DNA from: Lentimicrobium saccharophilum
GTDB taxonomy: Bacteria > Bacteroidota > Bacteroidia > Bacteroidales > Lentimicrobiaceae
Direction: 5' to 3'
Assembly: GCF_001192835.1 (NCBI RefSeq)
Contig: NZ_DF968182.1
Span: forward strand, 1-64,000
DNA: 64,000 nucleotides
Shown: positions 10,440-20,803 of the stretch, in pieces
Layout: every line of letters starts with the position of its first letter
Position numbering within the stretch: position 1 is the stretch's first letter
The notes under the pieces: generated by a model
What the model was told of the DNA's origin: nothing
The model's database searches: none
Seen by the model: the letters and a program-made list of their open reading frames with translations, nothing else
Program-made: the position numbers and the translations under genes

Positions 10440-10844
10440 TTACTTGGGCTGGTTCAGTTTGGCTTCGATGCTCAGGGTGGCATGCGGAACAATGCGCAGG
10501 CGTTCTTTGGAAATCAGCTTCCCGGTGACCCTGCAGATGCCGTAGGTTTTGTTTTCGATACGGATCAGCGCGTTTTCCAGCGCTTTGATAAACTTATCCT
10601 GACGGGCAGCCAGCTTGCTGTTTTCTTCCTTTGAATTCACCTGGTAACCTTCTTCCAGCACCTTGAAGGTAGGGGAGGTATCGCTGATGTCGTGCTCATT
10701 GCTGTTGGCAAAGGCTTCAGTCAGCATTTTGAGGTCTTTACGGGCTTTTTCCAGTTTAGCCAGGATGATCTGGCGGAATTCCTCCAGTTCTTCGTCTGAA
10801 TACCGGTTTTTTACATTTTCATCCTGTGTTTCTTGTTTTTTCAT
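10440..10844 (-). CDS. DksA/TraR-family regulator lacking the zinc-finger cysteines
   Basis: A 134-residue protein: a charged, largely alpha-helical N-terminal two thirds (coiled-coil-like) followed by a DksA-type C-terminus (YGICRVTGKLI, then LRIVPHAT). DksA proteins enter the RNA polymerase secondary channel and tune stable-RNA promoters with ppGpp. Of the four Cys expected in the zinc finger only one (C104) remains, as in many Bacteroidota homologues, so zinc binding is unlikely. It lies 41 bases after ileS and before lspA, the order commonly seen in this phylum. Family assignment is firm; its regulatory targets are not visible. Confidence 0.9.
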   Translation of the reverse strand: MKKQETQDENVKNRYSDEELEEFRQIILAKLEKARKDLKMLTEAFANSNEHDISDTSPTFKVLEEGYQVNSKEENSKLAARQDKFIKALENALIRIENKTYGICRVTGKLISKERLRIVPHATLSIEAKLNQPK

Positions 10845-10885
10845 GGCCTTGGTGGTTTTTGGTTCAAAGTCCTGTTGTCTGCCTC

Positions 10886-13800
10886 TCAGCTGATGCGTTC
10901 CACGCTGATTGCTGCCTGCAGGTCGTCGGCGAGTTCAACAACAATGCGTTTCTCTTTATCTATCGAAACAACATGTACAAGTGAGTCCGCCAGGGTCTCT
11001 GAACAAATATACGAATAATTATTACTCAGGGCTGTGGTAAGCCCGTTGTTTTTCTCGATTTCGAGCCTGATTTTATCGGTTACCTCGAAGTCTTTTTCCT
11101 TGCGGATATTCTGGATGCGGTTGACCAGTTCACGGGCCAATCCTTCGTCCCTGAGCTGATCAGTGATGGTAACGTCGAGGGCAACGGTTAAATTGCCTTC
11201 GGTGGCCACCACCCATCCGGGAATATCCTCGGTGATGACCTCAGCATCTCCGGCAATCAGGCTGACCTGTTCACCCTCAATGCTCAGGGTCAGGGCCTGA
11301 TGCGTTTCATAGGCATTGATTTCATCCTGTCCGGCAGCGGAGAGCGCCGCGGCAATTTGTTTCATCAGTTTGCCGTAACGGGGTCCCAGCGCCTTGAAGT
11401 TGGGTTTGATTTTCTTTACCAGGATGCCGCTTCCGGAGATGTATTCTATATCCTTGATGTTAACTTCGGAAAGAATCAGGTTTTTCACGGCATCGATCTG
11501 TTCTTTCTGGTGTGCACCGCTCACGGGGATCATAATCCGGCTCAGCGGCTGACGGACCCTGATGCGGTGCTGCTTCCGGAGCGAGAGCACCATGCTCGAG
11601 ATGCGCTGGGCCAGCTGCATGCGCTCTTCCAGTCCCTTGTCGATCTGGCTCTGATCGGCAGTGCTGAAGTCGGCCAGATGAACCGAGGTGGCCCGGTTGC
11701 GCCCGGTGATGCCGTTAAGGTCGGTAAACAGCCGCTCGCTGAAGAAAGGTGCAATGGGTGCCGATAGTATTGCCACGGTTTCAAGGCATTTATACAACGT
11801 CTGGTATGCCGAAATCTTGTCGGTTGAATACTCGCCCTTCCAGAAACGGCGGCGCGAAAGCCTTACATACCAGTTGCTGAGGTGCTCATCCACAAAATCG
11901 GCAATTGCACGCCCGGCCTTGGTCGGCTCGTAGTCGTCGTAATATCCGTCAACGGCGCTGATCAGGCTGTTCAGTTCCGACAGTATCCAGCGGTCAATTT
12001 CGGGGCGTTCATGCAGCTCAACTTCCGGCTCGGCATAGGTAAAGCCGTCGATGTTGGCGTAAAGCGCAAAGAAGCTGTAGGTGTTGTAAAGCGTTCCGAA
12101 GAATTTCCGCTGTACTTCGGCCACCCCTTCCAGGTCGAACTTAAGGTTGTCCCAAGGCTGGGCGTTGGTGATCATGTACCATCGGGTGGCATCGGGGCCG
12201 TATTTCTCGATGGTGTCGAAGGGATCAACAGCATTGCCCAGCCGTTTCGACATCTTGTTCCCGCTTTTGTCGAGCACAAGCCCGTTTGAAACCACCGTTT
12301 TGAACGATACCGAATCGAAGACCATGGTTGCAATGGCGTGGAGGGTAAAGAACCATCCGCGGGTCTGGTCAACGCCTTCCGCGATAAAATCGGCCGGGAA
12401 ATAGCGGTCGAGGGTTTCCTTGTTTTCGAAAGGATAGTGAAACTGTGCAAAAGGCATGGCGCCGGAATCGAACCATACATCAATCAGGTCGGTTTCGCGG
12501 TGCATGGGTTTGCCTGACGGCGATACCAGCACGATGTCGTCGGCGTAAGGCCGGTGAAGGTCGAAGGTGTTGTAGTTTTCTTCCGAGTTGTCGCCGGGGA
12601 TATAGGCCGCCAGCGGGTTTTCCTTCATAAATCCGGCAGCCACCGATTTCTCAATCTCCGCCTTGAGCTGAGCCACCGATGAGATGCAGCGTTCTTCCGA
12701 TTTGTCTTCACTCACCCAGATGGGCAGAGGGGTTCCCCAGTAGCGCGAACGGCTGAGGTTCCAGTCAACCAGGTTTTCGAGCCAGTTGCCAAAGCGGCCG
12801 GTGCCGGTAGCCTCAGGCTTCCAGTTGATGGTTCTGTTCAGCGAAAGCATCTCGTCGCGGTAAGCGGTGGTGCGGATAAACCAGCTGTCGAGCGGGTAAT
12901 AGAGGATGGGCTTGTCCGTCCTCCAGCAATGCGGATAGGAGTGCTCGTATTTCTCCGTTTTGAAGGCCCGGTTTTCTTTTTTCAGCTTGACGATGATGTC
13001 GATATCAACGTTGTCTTCCTTGCCGGGATCATAGTCTGGCGCATATTCAGCCTTGACGTAACGGCCCGCGAATTCGCCCATCTCTTCCGTAAAGCGGCCC
13101 TGACGGTCGACCAGCGTAAGCGATCCTATGCCGTTTTGTTTCCCCGCCTTAAAGTCATCGGCGCCAAAGCTGGGCGCAATGTGCACGATACCGGTACCGT
13201 CCTCGGTAGTAACGAAATCGCCGGTAACCACGCGGAAGGCATCGCCTTCGGCGGGCTGGGCATACGGAAGCAGTTGCTCATAGCGGATTCCCTCAAGTTC
13301 ACTGCCTTTGTGGCTGCCGCAGACTTCAAACGGGATGGCTTTCTGACCGGCTTCATAATCTGCCAGTTTCAGCTCCGCATTCTTTTCGGGGAAATATTTC
13401 CCGAAAAGGTCTTTTGCAAGGATTACCGTGATGGGCAGGCTGGTATAGGGATTGAAGGTTTTCACCTTCAGGTACTCAATGTCTTTCCCGACGGCAAGGG
13501 CGGTATTGCTGGGCAATGTCCAGGGGGTGGTGGTCCATGCCAGGAAGAAGAGCTCTCCGTGAATATCGCTGAACAGCTTTTCAGATAGGGCGTTGCTGAT
13601 TACTTTAAACTGTGCCACAACCGTATTGTCCTTCACGTTGCGGTAGCAGCCGGGCTGGTTCAACTCATGGGTGCTGAGGCCCGTGCCGGCTGCAGGGGAG
13701 AATGGCTGTATGGTATAGCCCTTGTAAAGCAGCCCTTTTTCATAAAGCTTTGAAAGCAGGTACCATACCGATTCAATATACTTGTTGTCGAAGGTGATGT

Positions 13801-14245
13801 ACGGATGATCCAGGTCCACCCAATAGCCGATGCGGCGGGTAAGGTCGTCCCACATATCCTTGTACTTCATCACCTCCTTGCGGCAGGCTTTGTTGTATTC
13901 GTCCACCGAAATCTTTTTCCCGATATCTTCCTTGGTGATGCCCAGGGTTTTTTCAACGGCTATCTCGATGGGCAGCCCGTGGGTGTCCCAGCCGGCTTTG
14001 CGGTTCACCAGGAAACCCTTCATGGTTTTGTAACGGCAGAAAATATCCTTGATGGCGCGGGCCATCACATGGTGAATGCCGGGAGTTCCGTTGGCAGAGG
14101 GCGGTCCTTCGTAAAAAATGTAGGGACGGCTCTCTTTGCGGATTTCCAGACTTTGCTTAAACACATTTTCTTCTTCCCACCTGTTCAGCACTTCCTTGCT
14201 GATGGAGGTGAGGTTAAGTTGCTTGTATTCAGGATATTTCTTCAT
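10886..14245 (-). CDS. ileS: isoleucyl-tRNA synthetase
   Basis: Charges tRNA-Ile with isoleucine in the cytoplasm. The HIGH-equivalent signature is at about residues 56-60 (PGIHHV) and the KMSKR loop at 664-668. The CP1 editing domain lies between, and the tRNA-binding anticodon domain follows. At 1119 residues it is of the long class typical of Bacteroidota and eukaryote-like IleRS. It is the first gene of the operon with the dksA-like gene and lspA. A TAATTTTG box lies about 40 bases before the ATG (14285-14292). Confidence 0.97.
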   Translation of the reverse strand: MKKYPEYKQLNLTSISKEVLNRWEEENVFKQSLEIRKESRPYIFYEGPPSANGTPGIHHVMARAIKDIFCRYKTMKGFLVNRKAGWDTHGLPIEIAVEKTLGITKEDIGKKISVDEYNKACRKEVMKYKDMWDDLTRRIGYWVDLDHPYITFDNKYIESVWYLLSKLYEKGLLYKGYTIQPFSPAAGTGLSTHELNQPGCYRNVKDNTVVAQFKVISNALSEKLFSDIHGELFFLAWTTTPWTLPSNTALAVGKDIEYLKVKTFNPYTSLPITVILAKDLFGKYFPEKNAELKLADYEAGQKAIPFEVCGSHKGSELEGIRYEQLLPYAQPAEGDAFRVVTGDFVTTEDGTGIVHIAPSFGADDFKAGKQNGIGSLTLVDRQGRFTEEMGEFAGRYVKAEYAPDYDPGKEDNVDIDIIVKLKKENRAFKTEKYEHSYPHCWRTDKPILYYPLDSWFIRTTAYRDEMLSLNRTINWKPEATGTGRFGNWLENLVDWNLSRSRYWGTPLPIWVSEDKSEERCISSVAQLKAEIEKSVAAGFMKENPLAAYIPGDNSEENYNTFDLHRPYADDIVLVSPSGKPMHRETDLIDVWFDSGAMPFAQFHYPFENKETLDRYFPADFIAEGVDQTRGWFFTLHAIATMVFDSVSFKTVVSNGLVLDKSGNKMSKRLGNAVDPFDTIEKYGPDATRWYMITNAQPWDNLKFDLEGVAEVQRKFFGTLYNTYSFFALYANIDGFTYAEPEVELHERPEIDRWILSELNSLISAVDGYYDDYEPTKAGRAIADFVDEHLSNWYVRLSRRRFWKGEYSTDKISAYQTLYKCLETVAILSAPIAPFFSERLFTDLNGITGRNRATSVHLADFSTADQSQIDKGLEERMQLAQRISSMVLSLRKQHRIRVRQPLSRIMIPVSGAHQKEQIDAVKNLILSEVNIKDIEYISGSGILVKKIKPNFKALGPRYGKLMKQIAAALSAAGQDEINAYETHQALTLSIEGEQVSLIAGDAEVITEDIPGWVVATEGNLTVALDVTITDQLRDEGLARELVNRIQNIRKEKDFEVTDKIRLEIEKNNGLTTALSNNYSYICSETLADSLVHVVSIDKEKRIVVELADDLQAAISVERIS

Positions 14246-14284
14246 TAATTTAAAAGTAGTTACAGGCTATTCCCAAAAGAGGGG

Positions 14285-14292
14285 CAAAATTA
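14285..14292 (-). promoter_or_regulatory. -7 box of the ileS operon promoter
   Basis: Minus-strand TAATTTTG matches the Bacteroidota sigma -7 consensus TAnnTTTG, about 40 bases before the ileS ATG. No convincing -33 TTTG is seen. Confidence 0.5.
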
Positions 14293-14423
14293 GGAAAAAT
14301 CCTGATATTAAAGCGGATGAATGGTTTTATTTTGAAAGACAATGGCAATCAACGGGTATTTCGTTATTTGATATGCAGTAGCTAAGATGTACTTTGTAAT
14401 CCGAAGTGTAATTTATAGAATAG

Positions 14424-14495
14424 TTACACAGAGATTCACAGAGGGTTATGTTCTTCTCTGCCTTACTCCGTGATGCCCCGGGGAATTCCGTGTAA
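14424..14495. repeat. REP-like imperfect palindrome
   Basis: The ends TTACACAGAGATTC and GAATTCCGTGTAA are near-complementary, and the interior carries further ACAGAG/CTCTG complementarity. The 'cacagag' wording resembles dispersed palindromic repeats common in Bacteroidota intergenic DNA (general impression, not searched). Confidence 0.45.
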
Positions 14496-14849
14496 ATGCT
14501 TATTGCGTTAATATCCAACAAGATACTATTTGGTGGATTGGTTTTTAACCCATGCTGATAGTTTCTTTCATTACAATTATTGGATTTTGTACGGCCAAAC
14601 GAAAATCGGGATGGCGAAAAACCGGCACCTCATTTAGCGAATAATCCCAATCAACCGGACAAGGCTGAGATTGTCATTACCAGCAAGTACATGGCAAAAC
14701 AATAGTAATGATCCTGAATTCTGAAGATCAGCCCGGAAATTTCCTGATTTATTTTCAGGAGGTTGCATTCTTCAGCACAGATCAGCATGTGCTGTTTCAC
14801 AGGATATATCCTGAAGAGAAGCACCCCGGCTTTTTTAAGGATGTCAGAG

Positions 14850-16667
14850 CTACGGCAGATTGATAATTTCGATGCCCGTATTGACAGCGTTTTCGTTCGA
14901 TTTACTCAGGGATATGATCTTATTTCCGTCCCTGATAATAAAAACCGGGAACCCGCGGGTCAGTATTTCATTTTCTCGTATCAATGAAGGATAGTACCCG
15001 ATCTGGATTGATTTACGGTTACTGGTGGCGGCATAAATCACGGATCCGTCATCATTGAAAGCAAAATCCGAAAACTTCAGCGTTCCGTGCTGAAGTTGTC
15101 CTTTATATTCCATCGAACTGTTTGCATAATAAACAGCACCCGAGTTTGATGTGATGGAATATTCCCCGCTTGGCGAAATCCTGAAAATATTCGCATTCAG
15201 GGGGTAATCTCCATGGTAGGGATCGTCCTGATGCATTTCAAACATGCCATTGTCTGTCAGTTTAAAATATTCCATATCCGTCGGGCTGACGCTGGTGGAT
15301 ATCGATATTATTTCATTTTTACCCGGGATCATTCTCAACCTGTCCCCGTCAAAATCGCCATTCCCGTCAATATTGATTCCGGTGCTTCTCATGTAGGTTC
15401 TGACGGGTTGTTCCCACCAGGGAGAGGGAAAAACAGAGGCAATTACATGGCCCAGTCCGTTGATCACAACGCTTTTTGTAGAAAGTCCGGTACTGATGGA
15501 TGTGGTCTGTCTCAAATCATCGGCACTGTAGACATAAATCCAGCCATCATTGCTGGGGGCATAAATTTCCACACCGAAACCGTTATCTCCGATATCACAA
15601 TATCCGATGTTGCCCTGAAGGGTGGTCTCCGTAACCACCTGCATATTGATATAATCGAACTTTATAAGTTTCTGCCCGCCCTGGTTGACAAGGTATATGT
15701 ATGGTTGTGTCGGGTGCTTCAGCATATCGGAAGCCTGAAAGTTGAAAATGTATCCACTGGGTGAATCCACCACCTCAATATTGCTGTTTCTTGAGTTTTC
15801 ATCCGAATTGGTTACCCTGATGTAGTAGCTTACCTGAAATTCAAGGGGAGGGGTCAGGTCAGTGTAGGTTGTCTGGTTTTTGTCCGTCAGGGTACTGATA
15901 AGTTCGAAATTTTCGCCCGAATAATTGGTTTGTGACCGGTATACTTCATATTTCAGAAAATCTGATTGCTGATATTCTGTCCATGTAAGTATAACCGTTC
16001 CTTCATTTTTTACGGGTTGCAGCAGCGTGACAGCTCCCGGAGCCAGGGTGCTTACGTTTAAGGTGGCGGTTGAAGTATAATCTTCCGAATCCGTTGCGGT
16101 CAGGGTAATCTTATGCAGTCCCCTCGAAAGCGAAGCTGTTGAGAATGAGACATTCCCACTCTCATCCGGAGAATCGGAATTAAGAATGCCATCCAGATCA
16201 CTTTCCCATTTTACATCTATTTCTGCATGGGGTGTTTTATCATCCTCAATCACGGCACTAAAGGTGATTGCTTCGCCATGTGTAAATTCTGCGGGCACAC
16301 CTGGCAGGATAATATCTATGGTCGGGGCCAGACCGACATATATTCCCGCGATTATATTGATTCGTACTTCAGAAAGTTCATCGGCTTTAACTTTCACTAC
16401 AGATTTTCCGGAACCGACATTCTCCAGGTTTGCATAAATCTCGTAACTTCCTGCATCGAGTCCGGTAAGGAGCACCGAGCCAAATTCATCGGTTACTCCC
16501 TGTTTCGATGCAGGATTTGTATATATTTCTGCCCCTGCTGATAACTGATAGCCGTTAATGGTTACGATAACATTCAGGTCTCCTTTTTCGACAGGGTCCT
16601 GATCATCTTTTTTGCATGAGATCATTGAAAACGCCAATACCAGAAAGGATAAAAGGATTCTTTTCAT
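14850..16667 (-). CDS. surface lipoprotein with Ig/FN3 domains and a propeller-like C-terminus
   Basis: 605 residues. The N-terminus is a lipoprotein signal (MKRILLSFLVLAFSMISC, lipid-modified Cys 18) followed by KKDD. Domains by eye: a carboxypeptidase-regulatory-like beta sandwich (about 30-105), a PKD/Ig-like domain (about 110-205), a fibronectin type III-like domain (about 210-300) and a C-terminal ~300-residue beta-rich region with repeated 'Y-x-A/V' blades. No catalytic motif is evident. A carbohydrate- or protein-binding surface role is plausible but unproven. It stands alone between ileS and the peptide transporter. Confidence 0.75.
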   Translation of the reverse strand: MKRILLSFLVLAFSMISCKKDDQDPVEKGDLNVIVTINGYQLSAGAEIYTNPASKQGVTDEFGSVLLTGLDAGSYEIYANLENVGSGKSVVKVKADELSEVRINIIAGIYVGLAPTIDIILPGVPAEFTHGEAITFSAVIEDDKTPHAEIDVKWESDLDGILNSDSPDESGNVSFSTASLSRGLHKITLTATDSEDYTSTATLNVSTLAPGAVTLLQPVKNEGTVILTWTEYQQSDFLKYEVYRSQTNYSGENFELISTLTDKNQTTYTDLTPPLEFQVSYYIRVTNSDENSRNSNIEVVDSPSGYIFNFQASDMLKHPTQPYIYLVNQGGQKLIKFDYINMQVVTETTLQGNIGYCDIGDNGFGVEIYAPSNDGWIYVYSADDLRQTTSISTGLSTKSVVINGLGHVIASVFPSPWWEQPVRTYMRSTGINIDGNGDFDGDRLRMIPGKNEIISISTSVSPTDMEYFKLTDNGMFEMHQDDPYHGDYPLNANIFRISPSGEYSITSNSGAVYYANSSMEYKGQLQHGTLKFSDFAFNDDGSVIYAATSNRKSIQIGYYPSLIRENEILTRGFPVFIIRDGNKIISLSKSNENAVNTGIEIINLP

Positions 16668-16745
16668 AAATAGATATGTATTAAGTAATTATAAATAGTT
16701 TATCCGTTGACGATACTTTAAAATTTTATCGATTACAGCTTCCGG

Positions 16746-16753
16746 CAAATATA
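16746..16753 (-). promoter_or_regulatory. -7 box for the surface lipoprotein gene
   Basis: Minus-strand TATATTTG fits TAnnTTTG and lies about 80 bases before the ATG at 16667. The -33 element is not clear. Confidence 0.4.
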
Positions 16754-17051
16754 TAAAGTTTTCAGGTGAATATTATGCATGTAAAATATATTTAATTTTT
16801 AAATCATTTTTATAGTTTATTCATTCAAATTATTCATTCAGCGTATTTACCGAATTCCGTTGCCGGTTACTGAAAGTTTCACATGTTTTAAAGAATTATG
16901 AGTTTATTTTCATTTCGGATATCGGAATTGTGATAAAATGTTTTGAGTAGAATTCATTTTTAAATGAGTTGTCCTAATGCGCCTGAGACAATGTTCATGA
17001 TTCGCAAACTGTTTCTGTTAACTGAATCATAATTTCACAATCCGAAATCCT

Positions 17052-17059
17052 TAAATTTG
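17052..17059 (+). promoter_or_regulatory. -7 box for the OPT transporter gene
   Basis: TAAATTTG matches TAnnTTTG and lies 31 bases before the ATG at 17091. A TTTC at 17033 is a weak -33 candidate with short spacing. Confidence 0.5.
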
Positions 17060-17090
17060 CGGATCAAACTTTCAGCAAACCTGTAAACTA

Positions 17091-19082
17091 ATGGATATGG
17101 ACGAGCACAAACCAGAAATCAAAGGCTTACCTGAAAATGCCTACAGCGAATTGAAGCCGGGCGAAGAGTACAAACCGGTGATGTCTCCTCAGAAGGTCTA
17201 CCCTGAAGTAAACCTGCGTTCGGTATTGCTTGGCCTGCTGATGGCCGTGATCTTTTCAGCCGCAGCCGCTTACCTGGGGCTGAAAATCGGGCAGGTGTTC
17301 GAAGCTGCCATCCCCATTGCCATTATTGCGGTGGGTTTATCCGCCGCATCCAAAAGAAAGAATGCGCTGGGCGAGAATGTGATTATCCAGTCGATAGGCG
17401 CCAGCTCGGGCGTGATTGTTGCCGGCGCCATCTTTACGCTGCCGGCGCTTTATATCCTTAACCTGGAAGCCCACTTTTACCAGGTATTTCTCTCTTCGCT
17501 GCTTGGCGGATTTCTGGGAATTCTGTTCCTGATCCCTTTCCGTAAATATTTTGTGTCGGATATGCATGGCAAGTATCCCTTTCCGGAAGCCACCGCCACC
17601 ACCGAGGTACTTGTTTCGGGCGAAAAGGGGGGAAGCCAGGCCCGGCTGCTGCTTGTTGCGGGGCTGATCGGCGGAATCTACGATTTTATCATTGCCACTT
17701 TCGGATGGTGGAGCGAAGTGTTTACCACCCGCGTGATTCCGGCCGGCGAGATGATCGCCGATAAGTTCAAGATTGTATTTAAAATGAATGTGGGTGCCGC
17801 CGTTATGGGCCTTGGCTACATCATAGGACTGAAGTATGCCGCCATCATCACCGCCGGGTCTTTTGTGGGATGGTATGTGATTATCCCGGTGATTTCGCAT
17901 TTTGCCGAGGGTCAAACCCTGGCCGTAGGCGCCAATGTTACCGCACTGATCAGCCAGATGTCGCCCGAAGAGATATTCCGCAATTACGTCAGGCATATTG
18001 GCATCGGCGGGATTGCCATGGCCGGCATCATCGGCATTATCCGCTCAAGCGGAATCATTAAAAGTGCTTTCGGGCTCGCGGTGAAGGAACTGTCGGGTAA
18101 GCAGGCGGTAAGCGCCAACAATAAACGCACCCAGCGCGACCTGCCGATGAAAATCATTCTTGGCGGTATTCTGCTCACCACCGTGGTAATATTTGTCTTC
18201 TTTATGTTCGGAGTGGTCAATAACCTTTCACAGGCGCTGATCGCCCTTGCCATCGTGATGGTGATTGCCTTTCTGTTTACCACCGTTGCCGCCAACGCCA
18301 TTGCCATTGTGGGAACCAACCCGGTTTCGGGCATGACGCTGATGACGCTGATCATCACCTCGCTGGTGCTTGTCTGGGCCGGCTTGTCGGGAACCGCCGG
18401 TATGGTGGCCGCGCTGATCATCGGAGGAGTGGTATGTACGGCGCTTTCCATGGCCGGGGGCTTTATCACCGACCTTAAAATCGGTTACTGGCTGGGCTCA
18501 TCGCCCTACAAACAACAGACCTGGAAGTTTATGGGAACCCTGGTGTCGGCTGCGACCGTTGGTGGTGTAATCATGATTCTGAATGAGACTTACGGCTTTA
18601 CCGGTGAAAATGCGCTGGTTGCCCCCCAGGCCAATGCCATGGCCGCCGTCATCGAGCCGATGATGTCGGGTAAGGCTGCACCCTGGATGCTCTATGCAGC
18701 CGGCGCTTTCCTTTCGCTGATCCTTACCATGATCGGCGTACCGGCCCTGGCTTTTGCGCTTGGAATGTTTATCCCGCTCGAACTCAATACGCCCCTGCTG
18801 GTGGGCGGCATCATCGCCTGGGTTGTGACTACCCGTTCGAAGGACGCAAAACTCAATCAGGCGCGCAAGGAACGCGGTACCCTCATCGCTTCCGGATTTA
18901 TCGCCGGCGGTGCACTGATGGGCGTGGTAAGCGCCATGCTCAAATTCGGAGGCATCAATTATGTGAACGCTGAATGGTTTGAATCAAACGCCGCGGAAGC
19001 CCTTGCCCTGCTTATGTTTGTCGTGATCTGCGGTTATGTGGTCTGGGAGTCGCTCCGGGCTAAACCGGAGACAGAAGCATAA
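17091..19082 (+). CDS. OPT-family oligopeptide transporter
   Basis: 663 residues with about 15 strongly hydrophobic segments. The N-terminal segment (LRSVLLGLLMAVIFSAAAAY, then GLKIGQVFEAAIP) and the FPEATATTEVL motif are typical of bacterial oligopeptide transporter (OPT) family members. These are secondary carriers that import small peptides or metal chelates across the inner membrane. Peptidase T follows 98 bases downstream on the same strand, so this transporter probably feeds imported peptides to it. The exact substrate cannot be told from sequence. Confidence 0.93.
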   Translation: MDMDEHKPEIKGLPENAYSELKPGEEYKPVMSPQKVYPEVNLRSVLLGLLMAVIFSAAAAYLGLKIGQVFEAAIPIAIIAVGLSAASKRKNALGENVIIQSIGASSGVIVAGAIFTLPALYILNLEAHFYQVFLSSLLGGFLGILFLIPFRKYFVSDMHGKYPFPEATATTEVLVSGEKGGSQARLLLVAGLIGGIYDFIIATFGWWSEVFTTRVIPAGEMIADKFKIVFKMNVGAAVMGLGYIIGLKYAAIITAGSFVGWYVIIPVISHFAEGQTLAVGANVTALISQMSPEEIFRNYVRHIGIGGIAMAGIIGIIRSSGIIKSAFGLAVKELSGKQAVSANNKRTQRDLPMKIILGGILLTTVVIFVFFMFGVVNNLSQALIALAIVMVIAFLFTTVAANAIAIVGTNPVSGMTLMTLIITSLVLVWAGLSGTAGMVAALIIGGVVCTALSMAGGFITDLKIGYWLGSSPYKQQTWKFMGTLVSAATVGGVIMILNETYGFTGENALVAPQANAMAAVIEPMMSGKAAPWMLYAAGAFLSLILTMIGVPALAFALGMFIPLELNTPLLVGGIIAWVVTTRSKDAKLNQARKERGTLIASGFIAGGALMGVVSAMLKFGGINYVNAEWFESNAAEALALLMFVVICGYVVWESLRAKPETEA

Positions 19083-19180
19083 TCCGGATGTTCAATGGCG
19101 GGGGAAGGCCGGACTAAATACATTTTATTCTGCACTTCCTGGTCAGTTTGTTTGTTTTCAATGAAATTAAAAAAACTACT

Positions 19181-20404
19181 ATGAAAGAGATCATAAAAGA
19201 ACGGTTCCTGCGGTATGTAGGTGTCGATACCCAAAGTGATGACAACTCCTCAACTTGTCCGAGTACGGCCAAACAACTGGTTTTACTCAGAATGCTGCAT
19301 GATGAGCTGAAAGGATTCGGGCTTGCCGATGTTACCATGGATGAAAACGGCTATGTGATGGCCACCCTGCCTGCCAATAACGGCAAAACAGGCCCTGCCA
19401 TCGGCTTTGTCGCCCATGTGGATACCAGTCCCGATATGCCCGGTGATAACATCAAACCCGGCATTATTGATGACTGGGACGGGAAGGATATCGTGCTCAA
19501 CAGCGGGCTGGGCATTGTGCTTTCTCCCGCTGATTTTCCCGAGATGAAGCAGTATGCCGGGCAAACCCTGATTGTGACCGACGGGACCACCCTGCTTGGC
19601 GCGGATGATAAGGCTGGCATCACGGAAATCATGACCGCGGTGGAGTACCTGGTGAATCATCCCGAAATAAAGCACGGACCTGTTAAGATAGGCTTTACGC
19701 CCGATGAGGAGATCGGACGCGGCGTGGATCACTTTGATGTAAAGAAGTTTGCAGCCCAGTGGGCCTATACGCTTGACGGAGGCGAAATCGGGGAACTGGA
19801 GTTTGAGAACTTCAACGCCGCTTATGCTAAAATTTCTATCCAGGGTCGTAATATCCATCCGGGATATGCCAAAGGCAAAATGCAGAATGCCCTGCTGATG
19901 GCAACGGAGTTCAATGCATTGCTTCCCGTTTTCGACCGGCCTGAGTTTACGCAGGATTACGAGGGCTTTTTCCACCTGATGAAAATGGAAGGATCGGTGG
20001 AAAAATCCATGATCCAGTACATTATCCGCGATCATGACAGGGCCTTGTTTGAGCAGCGCAAGGTAACCATGAAACAATGCGCTGACTTTATGAACCAGCG
20101 TTACGGGGAAGGGTGTTTCACCCTTGAAATGAAGGATCAGTACTACAATATGCGCGAAAAGGTGGAACCTGAGTATCATATTGTGGAGACCGCCCGTCTG
20201 GCGATGGAGGCAGTGGGGGTAAAACCCAAAATCAAGCCCATCCGCGGGGGCACCGACGGATCCCGCCTCAGCTATATGGGCCTGCTTTGTCCCAATATCT
20301 TTGCGGGTGGGCATAACTTCCACGGCAAGTTTGAATTTGTCCCGCTCGAATCAATGGAAAAAGCAACCGAGGTGATTCTGAAGATTGTGGAGCTTAATGC
20401 CTGA
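19181..20404 (+). CDS. pepT: peptidase T (aminotripeptidase)
   Basis: A cytoplasmic M20-family zinc peptidase that removes the N-terminal residue of tripeptides. The ATG at 19181 is used; a TTG at 19148 would add a non-conserved leader. Metal-site motifs are intact: HVDTSPD, GADDKAG, TPDEEIG, the TLDGGEIG block, RGGTDGS, and the C-terminal GGHNFHG. At 407 residues it is full length. It follows the OPT transporter and likely forms a peptide-uptake-and-cleavage unit with it. Confidence 0.96.
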   Translation: MKEIIKERFLRYVGVDTQSDDNSSTCPSTAKQLVLLRMLHDELKGFGLADVTMDENGYVMATLPANNGKTGPAIGFVAHVDTSPDMPGDNIKPGIIDDWDGKDIVLNSGLGIVLSPADFPEMKQYAGQTLIVTDGTTLLGADDKAGITEIMTAVEYLVNHPEIKHGPVKIGFTPDEEIGRGVDHFDVKKFAAQWAYTLDGGEIGELEFENFNAAYAKISIQGRNIHPGYAKGKMQNALLMATEFNALLPVFDRPEFTQDYEGFFHLMKMEGSVEKSMIQYIIRDHDRALFEQRKVTMKQCADFMNQRYGEGCFTLEMKDQYYNMREKVEPEYHIVETARLAMEAVGVKPKIKPIRGGTDGSRLSYMGLLCPNIFAGGHNFHGKFEFVPLESMEKATEVILKIVELNA

Positions 20405-20516
20405 ATGGAGGGACGGTTTGATTTCGGATTTTTGATTTCGGAATTCGGAATTCGGATTTTGGGCATTTGTGTGATGACTGGTATGGGCTTTTCAAATTAG
20501 ATGAGATGAGGGACGC

Positions 20517-20536
20517 CCCTTCGACTTCGCTCAGGG
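20517..20536. repeat. REP-like short repeat
   Basis: A block beginning CCCTTCGACTTCG and ending CTCAGGG. The outer CCCT/AGGG pairs. I recognise the wording as a dispersed intergenic repeat in this phylum, from memory only. Confidence 0.35.
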
Positions 20537-20803
20537 ACCGGGGCGAGGGACGAGGGGTTGTACCGGATTCATTAGTTTTCGAAGCAACTGACAAGGAGAC
20601 GGGGAGACAAGGGGAGTAGACATTACCTACGGTGAGCTCATTTCTGTGAGTTGGTCCGCGTCTTATTTTCTGACGCGGACTTCCACAGTTCTACTTGAAC
20701 AGGAAAATCCACCGGATATATGGGGGTCCGCAATCCAAAATCCGAAATCTCTCGTTATCCGGCTATCGCCGTCTCACGAGACAAGCGCAATCTGCAATCC
20801 GCA

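Larger units (their letters stand above)
14246..14849. other. intergenic region, 604 bp, with a REP-like palindrome
   Basis: No convincing gene. It holds the ileS promoter at its left end and a palindromic cassette at 14424-14495. Short open stretches around 14552-14704 are broken by frame changes and match nothing I recognise. Confidence 0.6.
16668..17090. other. AT-rich divergent intergenic region, 423 bp
   Basis: It separates the divergent lipoprotein and peptide-transporter genes and holds a candidate -7 box for each (16746-16753 minus, 17052-17059 plus). Nothing else is recognisable. Confidence 0.6.

Noticed and set aside
12929-13588. 219-residue plus-strand ORF within ileS
   Set aside because: It is the complement of the ileS coding frame; codon bias and homology support only ileS.
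14552-14704. Possible decayed lipoprotein ORF
   Set aside because: Two short stretches lie in different frames with stops and match no family I recognise.
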